Part shown: positions 35,281 through 43,326 of the stretch, piece after piece
Layout: each line of letters begins with the position of its first letter
Position numbering within the stretch: the first letter of the stretch is position 1
Assembly: GCA_963822695.1 (NCBI GenBank)
Contig: CAWGJH010000002.1
Span: 1 to 64,000, forward strand
Direction of reading: 5' to 3'
Source of the DNA: GCA-003244245 sp963822695
Lineage (GTDB): Bacteria; Actinomycetota; Actinomycetes; Mycobacteriales; Pseudonocardiaceae
DNA length: 64,000 nucleotides
The notes under the pieces: generated by a model
The model's input: the letters and a program-made list of their open reading frames with translations, nothing else
The model's database searches: none
What the model was told of the DNA's origin: nothing
Position numbers and translations under genes: made by a program

Positions 35281-36059
35281 GTGGAGAAAGCGGTAGAGGA
35301 GCGGCGGGTCTGGCTTCAAGGTCACTTGGAAACGGCGGCGAGCAAACTCGGAGTCAGAACCGTGGGTCGAGTGGTGAATACCTATGACATGCGCTCTGTC
35401 AGTACCAAGGCGCGAGATGGCCGCGCCGACGTGTGGCTTCGGGTTGTTCGAGGATCCCGACTACCAGCCCGCATGCCGCTGGGACGGCAACGTTCAGGCT
35501 AACAGCATCCAGGGAGTTCTCAAGCCACGTGCTGCGCTGGACCGATTGGAAGAATGAAGGCGACTATAAGCGAGGTTGCCGACTACGAGGCGAGGTGATG
35601 ACCCTTGCCCGCGGGGCGACGATCGCGTCAGACAGCGTGCTGCATGGCGACCCTAGGCTGCCTGTCTCGTTGGGATACACGACCAACGGTGTGCGGGAAC
35701 ACTTCGGTATAACCCTTCACCAGGCCGCACTCGCTGAGATCACCTGGACGACCGCTCGCGCCGATCTGCACTGGGGAAACATCACCGGCCCCGAGCTCTG
35801 CGTTCTTGACTGGGAAAGCTGGCGACCCGCGCCGGCCGGCTACGACGCCGCCACGTTGTACTGTAACAGCCTCCCGCACCCCCCAACCGCACAACGAATA
35901 CGCGAACTTTTCCGCCCTGTTCTAGACACTCATAGCGGTCACATCGCGCTGCTGTTCGCGATATGCCGCTACCTGTGGATCGTGGACGAGGGCGGTGAGT
36001 ACGAGGCGCTAGGCGCTCCATTACGCACGCTCGGCACTGAAGTGATCAACAGTCTCTGA
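35281..36059 (+). pseudogene. Aminoglycoside-phosphotransferase-like gene with two frameshifts and a deletion
   Basis: Pieces in three frames read as one APH-type protein: EKAVEERRVWLQGHLETAAS from 35281, then FEDPDYQPACRWDGNVQAN, then VLRWTDWKNEGDY and LRGEVMTLARGATIASD. The catalytic loop follows as TARADLHWGNITGPELCVLDWESW, with YDAATLYCNSL near the end. Two frame changes (around 35450 and 35530) and a gap before the NNGVREHFGI segment kill the gene. Function in the ancestor unknown; the family also includes small-molecule kinases besides antibiotic-resistance enzymes. Confidence 0.7.
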
Positions 36060-36084
36060 TTGGTAACACGGTGGGATTTGGACG

Positions 36085-36174
36085 GATATCCTGGTCGCCG
36101 CGGGGGCGTTCGACCTCGCGCGGGCCGAGTTGGACGCGGTGAGTGTGCCGACGACCAGCTCCGAGCCCCGCTGA
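36085..36174 (+). pseudogene. Fragment of the XRE/TPR regulator
   Basis: A 29-codon piece reading DILVAAGAFDLARAELDAVS then VPTTS matches the middle of the two intact regulators (AGTFDLALAELDAVTVPT at 41380 and AGASDLALAELDS at 33230). It is flanked by unrelated sequence. Second remnant of this gene in the block. Confidence 0.6.
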
Positions 36175-36333
36175 GCAGGTACCCTCGACCCCGGCCAGCG
36201 TGGCCGAATGTTGCACTTGTCATAGCTCGCTGCTTCGGCGTAGGCGAGCTGGGTGTTGACCGGAGGGAACGACGCCAGCGCTACGGTGTGCATCTCCATG
36301 GCGGTGTGCCGGGTCGAGTGGGAGGGCGTGGCT

Positions 36334-38817
36334 GTGGTAGATGTGTTTGTCAGTCACGCTGGTCGGGATCGGTCGTGGGCGGAGTGGGTCGCCTGGCAGT
36401 TGGACCGTGCGGGGCTGTCCGTGGAATTGGATTACTGGGATTGGAAAACTGGCGAGAACTTCGTCGCCAGCATGAGCACGGCTCTGCGGTCTTGCAAAGC
36501 CATGGTGGCGTTGTTTTCCGAGGCGTATTTCGAACCGACGAGATGGACCACGCAGGAGTGGACCGCCGCTCTGGTGCTCGCGAAACAGGATCCGACCCGG
36601 TTCGTTCCGGTACGCATTGACGACGAGCCTGTTCCAGAGATTTTAGCTCCGATTCTGGCCCCCGCCTTGTTCGGGTTGTCGGCCAGCGATGCTCGTGCGG
36701 AACTGCTGCGCGCCGTGCAAGGTCCCACCCGACCCGACCGGGAGCCACCATTCCCGGGGTTGGCGGCACAAGATACCGATGTGCTCGCCGACCGCGGGGG
36801 GCCGCGGCTGCCGGGGGTGTTGCCGGGAATCTGGGGTGGCGTGCCGCCCCGGAATGTGGTGTTTACCGGCCGGGACGCGATGGTGGTGACATTGCGGGAA
36901 GGGTTGTCGTCCCAAGGCCGGTCGGTGGTGCAGGCGCTCCACGGGATGGGGGGTGTGGGCAAGACGCAGCTGGCGACGGAGTATGCGTGGCGGTTTGCGA
37001 ATGAGTATGACGCGGCGTGGTGGGTGGAGGCTGAGCAGGCGGACCTGATCGGCGAGCAGTTGGCGCGGTTCGCGGTCGAGTGCGGGGTGGCCGAGCCGGG
37101 AACGCAGATCGGACCAGCGGTGCAGGCGCTGTTCGCCCGGTTGCGGACTCAGGGCCGATGGCTGGTGGTGTTGGACAACGCCGCCTCGCAGGAGGCGGTG
37201 CGACCGTGGGTGCCGGCGGGGCCGGGACATGTGGTGGTGACCTCGCGAGATCCGCGCTGGCCGGAGATCGCGGCCCGGGTGGAGGTGGATGTGTTCGCCC
37301 GCAGCGAGTCGGTGGCGCTGTTGCGGGCGCAGGTGCCGACGTTGACCGAATCCGATGCTGGTCGGTTGGCGGCGGAGTTGGGGGATTTACCGCTGGCGGT
37401 GGCGCAGGCCGCAGGACTGATCGCCGAGACCGGGATGCCCGCCGACGAGTACCTGCAGGTGCTCGGCAACTCGGCTGCGGAGGTGTTGAGCGAGGGCAAG
37501 CCGGGGTCGTATCCGGTGCCCCTGGCTGCGGCGGTGCGGATCTCATTGGACCGGCTGACCAGCGAGGATGCCGCAGCTGGGCAGCTGCTGACAGTGTGTG
37601 CGTTCTTGGCTCCGGAACCGATCCCGATCCGGCTGTTCACCGCTGCCCCGGGTGGGACGCTACCCGAGCCGCTGGCCACGGTGGCCGGCAGCACGTTGGC
37701 GTTTCGGCGTTGTATGGGCCGGGTAGGTCGCTACGGATTGGCCCGGATCGCCGAGGACCGGGTGCAGCTACACCGGCTGACCCAGGCCATCGTGCGGGAC
37801 ACCCAGCTGTTCGAGCAGCGTGCCGACCAGGCAACCGTGGTGGAGGAGCTGCTGACCGGGGTGGACCCGGGGCATCCGAACGATCCAGTGTCCTGGGCGG
37901 GTTGGGCGGAGCTGCTGCCCCACCTCCGCGCGCTCGACCTCGCCGGCACCGACAACCCCGCCCTGCGCGACCACGCTTGCCGGGTCATCCGGTATCTGCT
38001 GTGCCGCGGTGACACCCATACCGGCCACCAGCTCGCCCACCAGTTGCACCAGGCCTGGACCGCCCGCCTGGGCCCCGACGATCACCACGCCCTTCGTGTG
38101 ACCAGCCACCTCGCCTGGGCGTGGCGCGTGCTCGCTCGCTACCAGCAGGCTCGGAAGCTGAACGAGGACACCCTCGACCGGCGCCGGCGGGTATTGGGCC
38201 CCGACCACCCCAACGCCCTGATCTCGGCGACCAACCTCGCGCTCGATCTGCACGCATTGGGGCAGCACGAGGCTGCTCGGGAGCTGAACGAGGACACCCT
38301 CGACCGGCGCCGGCGGGTATTGGGCCCCGACCACCCCGACACCCTGATCTCGGCGACCAACTTCGCGTGCGACCTGCACGCATTGGGGCAGGTGGAGGCC
38401 GCCCGGGAACTGAACGAGGACACCCTCGACCGGCGGCGGCGGGTATTGGGCCCCGACCACCCCGACACCCTGGCCTCGGCGACCAACTTCGCGTGCGACC
38501 TGCACGCATTGGGGCAGGTGGAGGCCGCTCGGGAGCTGAACGAGGACACCCTCGACCGGCGCCGGCGGGTATTGGGCACCGACCACCCCGACACCCTGAT
38601 CTCGGCGACCAACCTCGCGAGGGGCCTGCACGCATTGGGGCAGCACGCGGCTGCCCGAGAACTCAACGAGGATACCCTCGACCGGCGGCGGCGGGTGCTG
38701 GGTCCCGACCACCCCGGCACCGTGGAATCGGCGAACAACCTCGCGCTCGACCTGCACGCAGTGGAGCAGCACGAGGTCGCCCGCCGACTCGAAACCGACA
38801 CGTCACAGCAACACTGA
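36334..38817 (+). CDS. TIR-NB-ARC-TPR STAND protein (FxsT-like)
   Basis: 827 aa from the GTG at 36334, with GGAGGG 8 nt upstream. TIR domain 1-130: DVFVSHAGRDRSWAEWVA, LDYWDWKTGENF, TTQEWTAAL (candidate catalytic Glu near 75). NB-ARC: P-loop GMGGVGKTQ at about 203, WLVVLDNA, HVVVTSRDPRW, and GDLPLAVAQA. Then a WHD-like section and five TPR copies of 42 aa with the core NEDTLDRRRRVLGPDHP. This order matches proteins annotated as TPR members of FxSxx-COOH peptide systems and bacterial NLR-like defence proteins. TIR domains may be NADases; that is not shown here. Confidence 0.88.
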   Translation: MVDVFVSHAGRDRSWAEWVAWQLDRAGLSVELDYWDWKTGENFVASMSTALRSCKAMVALFSEAYFEPTRWTTQEWTAALVLAKQDPTRFVPVRIDDEPVPEILAPILAPALFGLSASDARAELLRAVQGPTRPDREPPFPGLAAQDTDVLADRGGPRLPGVLPGIWGGVPPRNVVFTGRDAMVVTLREGLSSQGRSVVQALHGMGGVGKTQLATEYAWRFANEYDAAWWVEAEQADLIGEQLARFAVECGVAEPGTQIGPAVQALFARLRTQGRWLVVLDNAASQEAVRPWVPAGPGHVVVTSRDPRWPEIAARVEVDVFARSESVALLRAQVPTLTESDAGRLAAELGDLPLAVAQAAGLIAETGMPADEYLQVLGNSAAEVLSEGKPGSYPVPLAAAVRISLDRLTSEDAAAGQLLTVCAFLAPEPIPIRLFTAAPGGTLPEPLATVAGSTLAFRRCMGRVGRYGLARIAEDRVQLHRLTQAIVRDTQLFEQRADQATVVEELLTGVDPGHPNDPVSWAGWAELLPHLRALDLAGTDNPALRDHACRVIRYLLCRGDTHTGHQLAHQLHQAWTARLGPDDHHALRVTSHLAWAWRVLARYQQARKLNEDTLDRRRRVLGPDHPNALISATNLALDLHALGQHEAARELNEDTLDRRRRVLGPDHPDTLISATNFACDLHALGQVEAARELNEDTLDRRRRVLGPDHPDTLASATNFACDLHALGQVEAARELNEDTLDRRRRVLGTDHPDTLISATNLARGLHALGQHAAARELNEDTLDRRRRVLGPDHPGTVESANNLALDLHAVEQHEVARRLETDTSQQH
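38155..38790 (+). repeat. Five 126-bp tandem repeats encoding TPRs
   Basis: The segment AACGAGGACACC recurs at 38161, 38287, 38413 and 38539, and as AACGAGGATACC at 38665, exactly 126 bp apart, so the DNA and the 42-aa TPR unit repeat in phase. Copies are near identical, pointing to recent duplication or homogenisation. Confidence 0.9.
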
Positions 38818-38861
38818 GCAATCAGAGACACTGAGCAATCAGAGACACAGAGCAATCAGAG
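38813..38861. repeat. 17-bp tandem repeat after the TPR gene
   Basis: ACTGAGCAATCAGAGAC is repeated about 2.8 times with one substitution, directly around the stop of the TPR gene. May be a slippage product. Confidence 0.75.
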
Positions 38862-38887
38862 CCGATCGAGCGTCGGCCACAGAACGC

Positions 38888-39217
38888 TCACTGCGGCGGT
38901 ACCCTCACGGGGTGCTGCGTAGGCGGCGCGCTTGCGGATGAATGCGCCACCCTGTCTGGGCAGTCGCTGCTCGCAAGGGTCACAGCGCCGTTGCGCCCCG
39001 CTGGGGCGATGCCCTCGAACTCGGCGAGAAACATGGCCCACTGCTCACCGGTCACGCTGATCGTCGGGCCTGTGCTGCGGTCCTTGCTGTCCCGGATGCG
39101 CACCAGGCCGTCGGGATGATCGAAGGTGACCTCGACGCACTCTCCCGCAGCGCCGCTCCGGCTCGACGTGAACCACCCACTGGCCGCAGGAGCACGCGGC
39201 TCGTGCGTGATGGTCAT
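38888..39217 (-). CDS. DUF397 family protein with a C-terminal extension
   Basis: 109 aa from the ATG at 39217, overlapping the XRE stop by 4 nt (ATGA). The DUF397 part: SGWFTSSRSGAAGECVEVTF and GLVRIRDSKDRSTGPTISVT, then GEQWAMFLAEFEGIA. Family members are usually about 60-75 aa; this has about 40 more (AVTLASSDCPDRVAHSS...), which may be a shifted or read-through tail. It normally acts with the neighbouring XRE/DUF5753 regulator. Confidence 0.75.
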   Translation of the reverse strand: MTITHEPRAPAASGWFTSSRSGAAGECVEVTFDHPDGLVRIRDSKDRSTGPTISVTGEQWAMFLAEFEGIAPAGRNGAVTLASSDCPDRVAHSSASAPPTQHPVRVPPQ

Positions 39218-40080
39218 GCGGTCTCTTTGCGGGTGTGGTGGATCAGCGCGAGCGAGTCTTCCCTGTTCAAAGCTTGGTCCGTGGCTGCGTCGAAGCTCGC
39301 GGCGCACTCCCGGAGTTTATCGCGACGATCGATGAGCGCTTGCGAGCTGATGGTCTCTTGCCAGAGCAGGTCGGGCAGTCGTGGCGAGTCGAAGCTGAGG
39401 ATCGTCATCGGATATCCGGTCAGCGAGTGGGCACCGGCGGCGAAGGGCATGATGCGGACCTCGACGTGGTCGTGCTGGTCGTCGATGACCGCGGCGAGGT
39501 GCTCCAGTTGGTGTGCCATCACGGCACGACCGTCAACCTCCTGGAGCAGAGCAGCCTGGTTGATCACTACCGACAGGCGCAGCGGGGTGGCACCGCCCAG
39601 CCGCGCTTGGCGGGTCAGCCGGGACTCCACCCGGGGCCCGACGTCCACCGGGCGGATGTAGGGCGAGCCTCCTTTGGTCAGGGCTCGGGCGTAGTCGGCG
39701 GTCTGCAGCAGACCGGGGATGAGATCCGACTGATAGTTGCGCTCGCTGGCGGCTCCGGCTTCCAAGCCGAGGAAGCGCAGGAACTCCTCGGAGTGCAGGG
39801 TGCTGTAGTCGTGGTACCACTCGCGCTGCTCGGCTCGGGCCCGGATCGGCTCCAGCTCCGCCAGCTCGTCGGCGGACAGCTCGTAGACCCTGGCCAGGTC
39901 GGTGAGCTTGGCGGCGGTGAGCCGCCGCTTGCCGCTCTCGATCGCCGACAGGTTCGTCCCGCCGATGTCGGTGGTCTTGCCGACGACGGTCGCGGTGAGC
40001 CCGAGCTGCTCGCGGCGTTCGCGCAACCGCAGGCCCAGCTCCCAGGCCTGCACCATGCTCGACGTCACGCCGGTGGTCAT
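39214..40080 (-). CDS. XRE-family regulator with DUF5753 domain
   Basis: 288 aa from the ATG at 40080. N-terminal HTH: AWELGLRLRERREQLGLTAT, TNLSAIESGKRRLTAAKL. Then the DUF5753 domain: QSDLIPGLLQTADYARAL, LSVVINQAALLQEVDGR and RIMPFAAGAHSLTGYPM. The frame extending to 40143 would run through a palindrome that fits an operator, so 40080 is favoured despite a poor ribosome site. Followed by DUF397. Typical regulator/effector pair controlling itself and morphology- or metabolism-linked genes. Confidence 0.87.
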   Translation of the reverse strand: MTTGVTSSMVQAWELGLRLRERREQLGLTATVVGKTTDIGGTNLSAIESGKRRLTAAKLTDLARVYELSADELAELEPIRARAEQREWYHDYSTLHSEEFLRFLGLEAGAASERNYQSDLIPGLLQTADYARALTKGGSPYIRPVDVGPRVESRLTRQARLGGATPLRLSVVINQAALLQEVDGRAVMAHQLEHLAAVIDDQHDHVEVRIMPFAAGAHSLTGYPMTILSFDSPRLPDLLWQETISSQALIDRRDKLRECAASFDAATDQALNREDSLALIHHTRKETA

Positions 40081-40109
40081 CAGGCATGGTTCACAGGCCA
40101 CCCTTATCA

Positions 40110-40130
40110 AGAGTGATACGAGATCACTCT
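40110..40130. promoter_or_regulatory. Operator-like palindrome AGAGTGAT-N5-ATCACTCT
   Basis: Perfect 8-bp arms with a 5-nt centre, 30-50 bp upstream of the XRE start (40080) and about 30 bp before the divergent ORF at 40160. A natural autoregulatory site for the XRE protein. Confidence 0.5.
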
Positions 40131-40159
40131 GTGTCACCGACACCGGATGCGCGCGCTAC

Positions 40160-40519
40160 GTGACGTTGTGCCAGGTTCACGGCCCGCGAGCCAGAGTAGC
40201 GGTGGGCATTCCCTACCGCTGGGCACGCTCCCCGCGGGACCAGCGCAGTCACCTGCTCGCCCAGCGTGACACCGATCAGATCGGGGGCCAGGTCGCTGTG
40301 TGCGGGCAGCGCCTGTGGTGGTCGGTGGCCATGAGCGCCCAGCCTACCGGGCGCCCGTGCCTGACCTGCGAGGCGCTGTCTGGCGTGCTGGTGCCCGCCT
40401 CGCGGTTCGACAGTCCCCCAGACTCCGGCCGGCCGCCGGTGGAGCAGTTGCCCTGGCCGCGCGGTCATCAGCCCGCCTTCGAGGTCTCATGGATGCTTGT
40501 GCACCTTCCAGCGCCCTGA
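40160..40519 (+). CDS. Hypothetical small protein with Cys motif, divergent from XRE
   Basis: 119 aa from the GTG at 40160 (or GTG at 40202). Protein-like composition with AYRYW-type segment IPYRWARSPRDQ and the pattern VCGQRLWWSVAMSAQPTGRP followed by CLTCEAL, so CG-x17-CxxC together with an upstream His may bind metal. It resembles small zinc-finger-type proteins paired with XRE/DUF397 genes, though I cannot name the family. Shares the palindrome at 40110-40130 with the XRE gene. Confidence 0.45.
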   Translation: MTLCQVHGPRARVAVGIPYRWARSPRDQRSHLLAQRDTDQIGGQVAVCGQRLWWSVAMSAQPTGRPCLTCEALSGVLVPASRFDSPPDSGRPPVEQLPWPRGHQPAFEVSWMLVHLPAP

Positions 40520-40744
40520 TAGGGGGTCTTATGGATGCTTGTGCGCCCTCATGGGAAGAGCGTCCGGCACTGGTGGATCACTTCAGATGTCGAACTCGGC
40601 CACAGTAGAGTCGATCACAAACCCACGAGGAGATCGACGAGATACGCCAGAGTACGACCGCAGGGCGGAACGAACCCCCGAAGGATTAATGCCGTGCCGC
40701 ATTAGTGCAGCGCCGCGTAAGTCCGTGGGAAAGTACGGTCAGCG

Positions 40745-41929
40745 GTGGAGGTGTGTTCGATGGGTCGTCGGCTGCGTGAGATCCGCCACGCTCGTGGCAC
40801 GTCGCTGCGGGTGGTCGCTGGCCGGGCCGGGATCTCCCCGGCGTACCTGTCACAGCTGGAAGCGGGGACACGTGCCCTGGACCGGCACTGCCTGATCGTG
40901 GCGTTGGCCGATGCGCTGGGCACGTCGCCGCCGGAGCTGACCAGGCTGCCGGTACCAGCACCCGGCAATGGGGGCATCGACAGCGCTATCGAGGCGGTTC
41001 GCCAGGCGCTGCTGGCGGTCGGTCACCAACGGCCGGGTGGTCAGGTGGTGCCGGCGGAGGCGCTGCGGGCCCGGGTCGCCGCCACGGTGGACGCGCACTG
41101 CCGTTGCGACCAGCCGGGCGAGGTCGGCGCGACGCTGTCTGTGCTGGTTCGGGACTTGCACAGCTCGATCGTGGCCGGTCGGGACACAGCGGAGCTGCTC
41201 GATCTGGCGGTGCTGTTGCACACCCAGATCACCGTGGGGTGGCTGCGGGTCGTGGGTGCCCCGGTAGATCTGCGCTCGCAGGCTGTCGTGCTGGCGCGCC
41301 AGGCGGCGCAGAAGCTCGACACCCCGACCGCGCTAGGTCTCGCTGTGTGGGGCGGCCTGCATGTGATGATCACCGCCGGAACGTTCGATCTCGCGCTGGC
41401 CGAATTGGACGCGGTGACGGTGCCCACCGACACCCCGGAATCCACCCAACTGGCGGGCATGCTCGCGCTGTCCCGGTCGCTGCTGGCCGCGGTGGATTCC
41501 CGGCCAGAGGACGTGGCTGCCCCCTTCGAGCACGCTGTCGCGCTGGCCGAACGCACCGGTGAAGGCAACGCCTACGGCATGGGGTTCGGGCCCACCACCG
41601 TCGGGCTGTGGCGGATGTACAGCCAGCTCGACGTCGGCGACTATGCGCAGGCGGTCCGGACCGGAGATGGGCTGCACCCGGAGGTGCACCTCTCCCCGCT
41701 GGCGCAGGCCGACTACTGGGTCACCTATGGCCGGGCGCTGACGCGGGTGCGGAGTCGGCGTGACGATGCCGTCATGGCATGGCAGCGCGCTGAGGAGATC
41801 TCGCCCTACCGCGTGTACCGGGACCTCTTCGCCACCGACGTCATCGCCGAGCTGATCGCGCGGTCCCGGGAAGACTCCACGAACCGGGAGCTGCGCGGGA
41901 TGGCGTACCGCGCGGGTTTGATCAGGTAG
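40745..41929 (+). CDS. XRE-family regulator with TPR-like domain
   Basis: 394 aa from the GTG at 40745 (ATG at 40760 is also possible; GTGGAGGTG lies before it). HTH: MGRRLREIRHARGTSLRVVAG, SPAYLSQLEAGTRALD. The helical C-terminal part ends RELRGMAYRAGLIR, matching the paralogue 32592-33785 and the remnants at 30.7 and 36.1 kb. Placed 333 bp before rplJ, at the 3' edge of the accessory block. Confidence 0.83.
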   Translation: MEVCSMGRRLREIRHARGTSLRVVAGRAGISPAYLSQLEAGTRALDRHCLIVALADALGTSPPELTRLPVPAPGNGGIDSAIEAVRQALLAVGHQRPGGQVVPAEALRARVAATVDAHCRCDQPGEVGATLSVLVRDLHSSIVAGRDTAELLDLAVLLHTQITVGWLRVVGAPVDLRSQAVVLARQAAQKLDTPTALGLAVWGGLHVMITAGTFDLALAELDAVTVPTDTPESTQLAGMLALSRSLLAAVDSRPEDVAAPFEHAVALAERTGEGNAYGMGFGPTTVGLWRMYSQLDVGDYAQAVRTGDGLHPEVHLSPLAQADYWVTYGRALTRVRSRRDDAVMAWQRAEEISPYRVYRDLFATDVIAELIARSREDSTNRELRGMAYRAGLIR

Positions 41930-42025
41930 CCCTTCGGCGGTGCCTGATCCGATGGCTGGGGGACCGGGTTGGTTTGGTGGGGGCGGTGTTGTTGACGTAA
42001 ATCCGCCGACTTAAAATCACCGCAG

Positions 42026-42262
42026 TTCCACCGAAGACCGCTGGTTTCCATGCCATAGGTATGGACGAAGGTCCCGCGACTGCGGGCGACCCGCGCAGGA
42101 GGATGTGGTTGTGCCCGCACGCTGCGCGCTCGCGCGCGGCCTGGTTACGCCCCGTGCCTGCTGCGCCGGGGCGTTCGTCGTGTCAGGGCCCTGGTATGGG
42201 TGCGCCGTCCGGCGCCCAAGCCAGCAGACGCGCCACACCGATGCCCACCAAGGAGGCGATCC
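42026..42262 (+). ncRNA. L10-type ribosomal leader upstream of rplJ
   Basis: Between the regulator and rplJ. Contains the actinobacterial L10-leader pattern CCGAAGACCGCTGG, then GGACGAAGGTCCCGC and GCGACCCGCGCAGGAGG, with several GC stems. In mycobacteria the same segments form the autoregulatory L10(L12)4 binding RNA. Likely controls rplJL by translational feedback. Boundaries approximate. Confidence 0.6.
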
Positions 42263-42808
42263 ATGGCTAGACCGGACAAGGTCGACGCCGTTGCCGATAT
42301 CGCGAACCAATTCCGCAGTGCCACGGCGGCGGTCGTGACCGAGTACCGCGGCCTGTCCATGGCCCAACTGACCAGTTTGCGTCGTGGTCTCGGTGCCGAG
42401 ACCACCTACCGGGTCGCCAAGAACACCCTGGTGTCGCGCGCCGCACGAGACGCCGGTGTGGAAGGTCTCGACGAGCTGTTCATCGGCCCGACCGCGATCG
42501 CGTTCGTGCATGGTGAGCCGGTGCTCGCGGCCAAGGCGCTACGCGATTTCGCCAGAGAGCACAACGCTCTGGTGATCAAGGGCGGCTACTTGGACGGCCG
42601 TGCGCTGACGGTTGCCGAAGTCACCCAGATCGCGGACCTGGAGTCTCGCGAGGTGCTGCTGGCCAAGCTGGCTGGCGCGATGAAGGCCAACCTCAGCAAG
42701 GCCGCCAGGCTGTTCGCCGAGCCGGCTTCCCAGGTCGCCCGGTTGGCCGCAGCCCTGCGCGACAAGCGGCAGGAGCAGCAGCCGGCCGGCGAGCCCGCCG
42801 AGGACTGA
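42263..42808 (+). CDS. rplJ: 50S ribosomal protein L10
   Basis: 181 aa from the ATG at 42263, with AAGGAGG 7 nt upstream. Reads MARPDKVDAVADIANQFRS and contains RVAKNTLVSRAARDAG. Forms the stalk base binding L7/L12 dimers. The longer frame to 42200 is in the leader. Confidence 0.97.
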   Translation: MARPDKVDAVADIANQFRSATAAVVTEYRGLSMAQLTSLRRGLGAETTYRVAKNTLVSRAARDAGVEGLDELFIGPTAIAFVHGEPVLAAKALRDFAREHNALVIKGGYLDGRALTVAEVTQIADLESREVLLAKLAGAMKANLSKAARLFAEPASQVARLAAALRDKRQEQQPAGEPAED

Positions 42809-42876
42809 TCGACCCACTCCACCGCATCCACCGACGACAGTAATCGTCCCACGACGACGGAAAGAAGGACGCCATC

Positions 42877-43266
42877 ATGGCGAAGATGAGCACCGACGAT
42901 CTGCTCGATGCGTTCAAGGACATGACGCTGCTCGAGCTGAGCGACTTCGTGAAGAAGTTCGAGGAGACCTTTGATGTCACCGCCGCGGCGCCGGTCGCGG
43001 TGGCGGCGGGTCCCGCCGCGGGAGCCGCTGAAGCCCCGGCCGTCGAGGAGAAGGACGAGTTCAACGTGGTCCTCGAAGCCATCGGTGAGAAGAAGATCCA
43101 GGTCATCAAGGTGGTCCGGGAGGTCGTCTCCGGGCTGGGCCTCAAGGAGGCCAAGGACCTCGTCGAGAGCGCCCCGAAGCCGATCCTGGAGGGCGTGCCG
43201 CGCGACCAGGCCGACGCGGCCAAGTCAAAGCTGGAGGAAGCCGGCGCCAAGGTCACCCTGACCTGA
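42877..43266 (+). CDS. rplL: 50S ribosomal protein L7/L12
   Basis: 129 aa. N-terminal dimer domain MAKMSTDDLLDAFKDMTLLE, an Ala/Pro hinge, and the C-terminal domain KKIQVIKVVREVVSGLGLKE that recruits translation factors. GAAAGAAGGA ribosome site. Followed by a strong terminator. Confidence 0.97.
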   Translation: MAKMSTDDLLDAFKDMTLLELSDFVKKFEETFDVTAAAPVAVAAGPAAGAAEAPAVEEKDEFNVVLEAIGEKKIQVIKVVREVVSGLGLKEAKDLVESAPKPILEGVPRDQADAAKSKLEEAGAKVTLT

Positions 43267-43286
43267 CCGCCCGCCAAACCGCGTTC

Positions 43287-43326
43287 AGCGGGCGCAGCGG
43301 GGTTATTTCGACCCGCTGCGCCCGCT
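43287..43326. terminator. 15-bp perfect stem between rplL and hydrolase pseudogene
   Basis: AGCGGGCGCAGCGGG and CCCGCTGCGCCCGCT around GTTATTTCGA. Serves both convergent genes; the right arm ends at the hydrolase stop. Confidence 0.75.

Noticed and set aside
38155..38790. CRISPR array
   Set aside because: The repeats are contiguous 126-bp coding units without spacers.
38121..38855. Four long ORFs in other frames of the TPR repeats
   Set aside because: They repeat with the same 126-bp period and are products of the repetitive GC-rich DNA.
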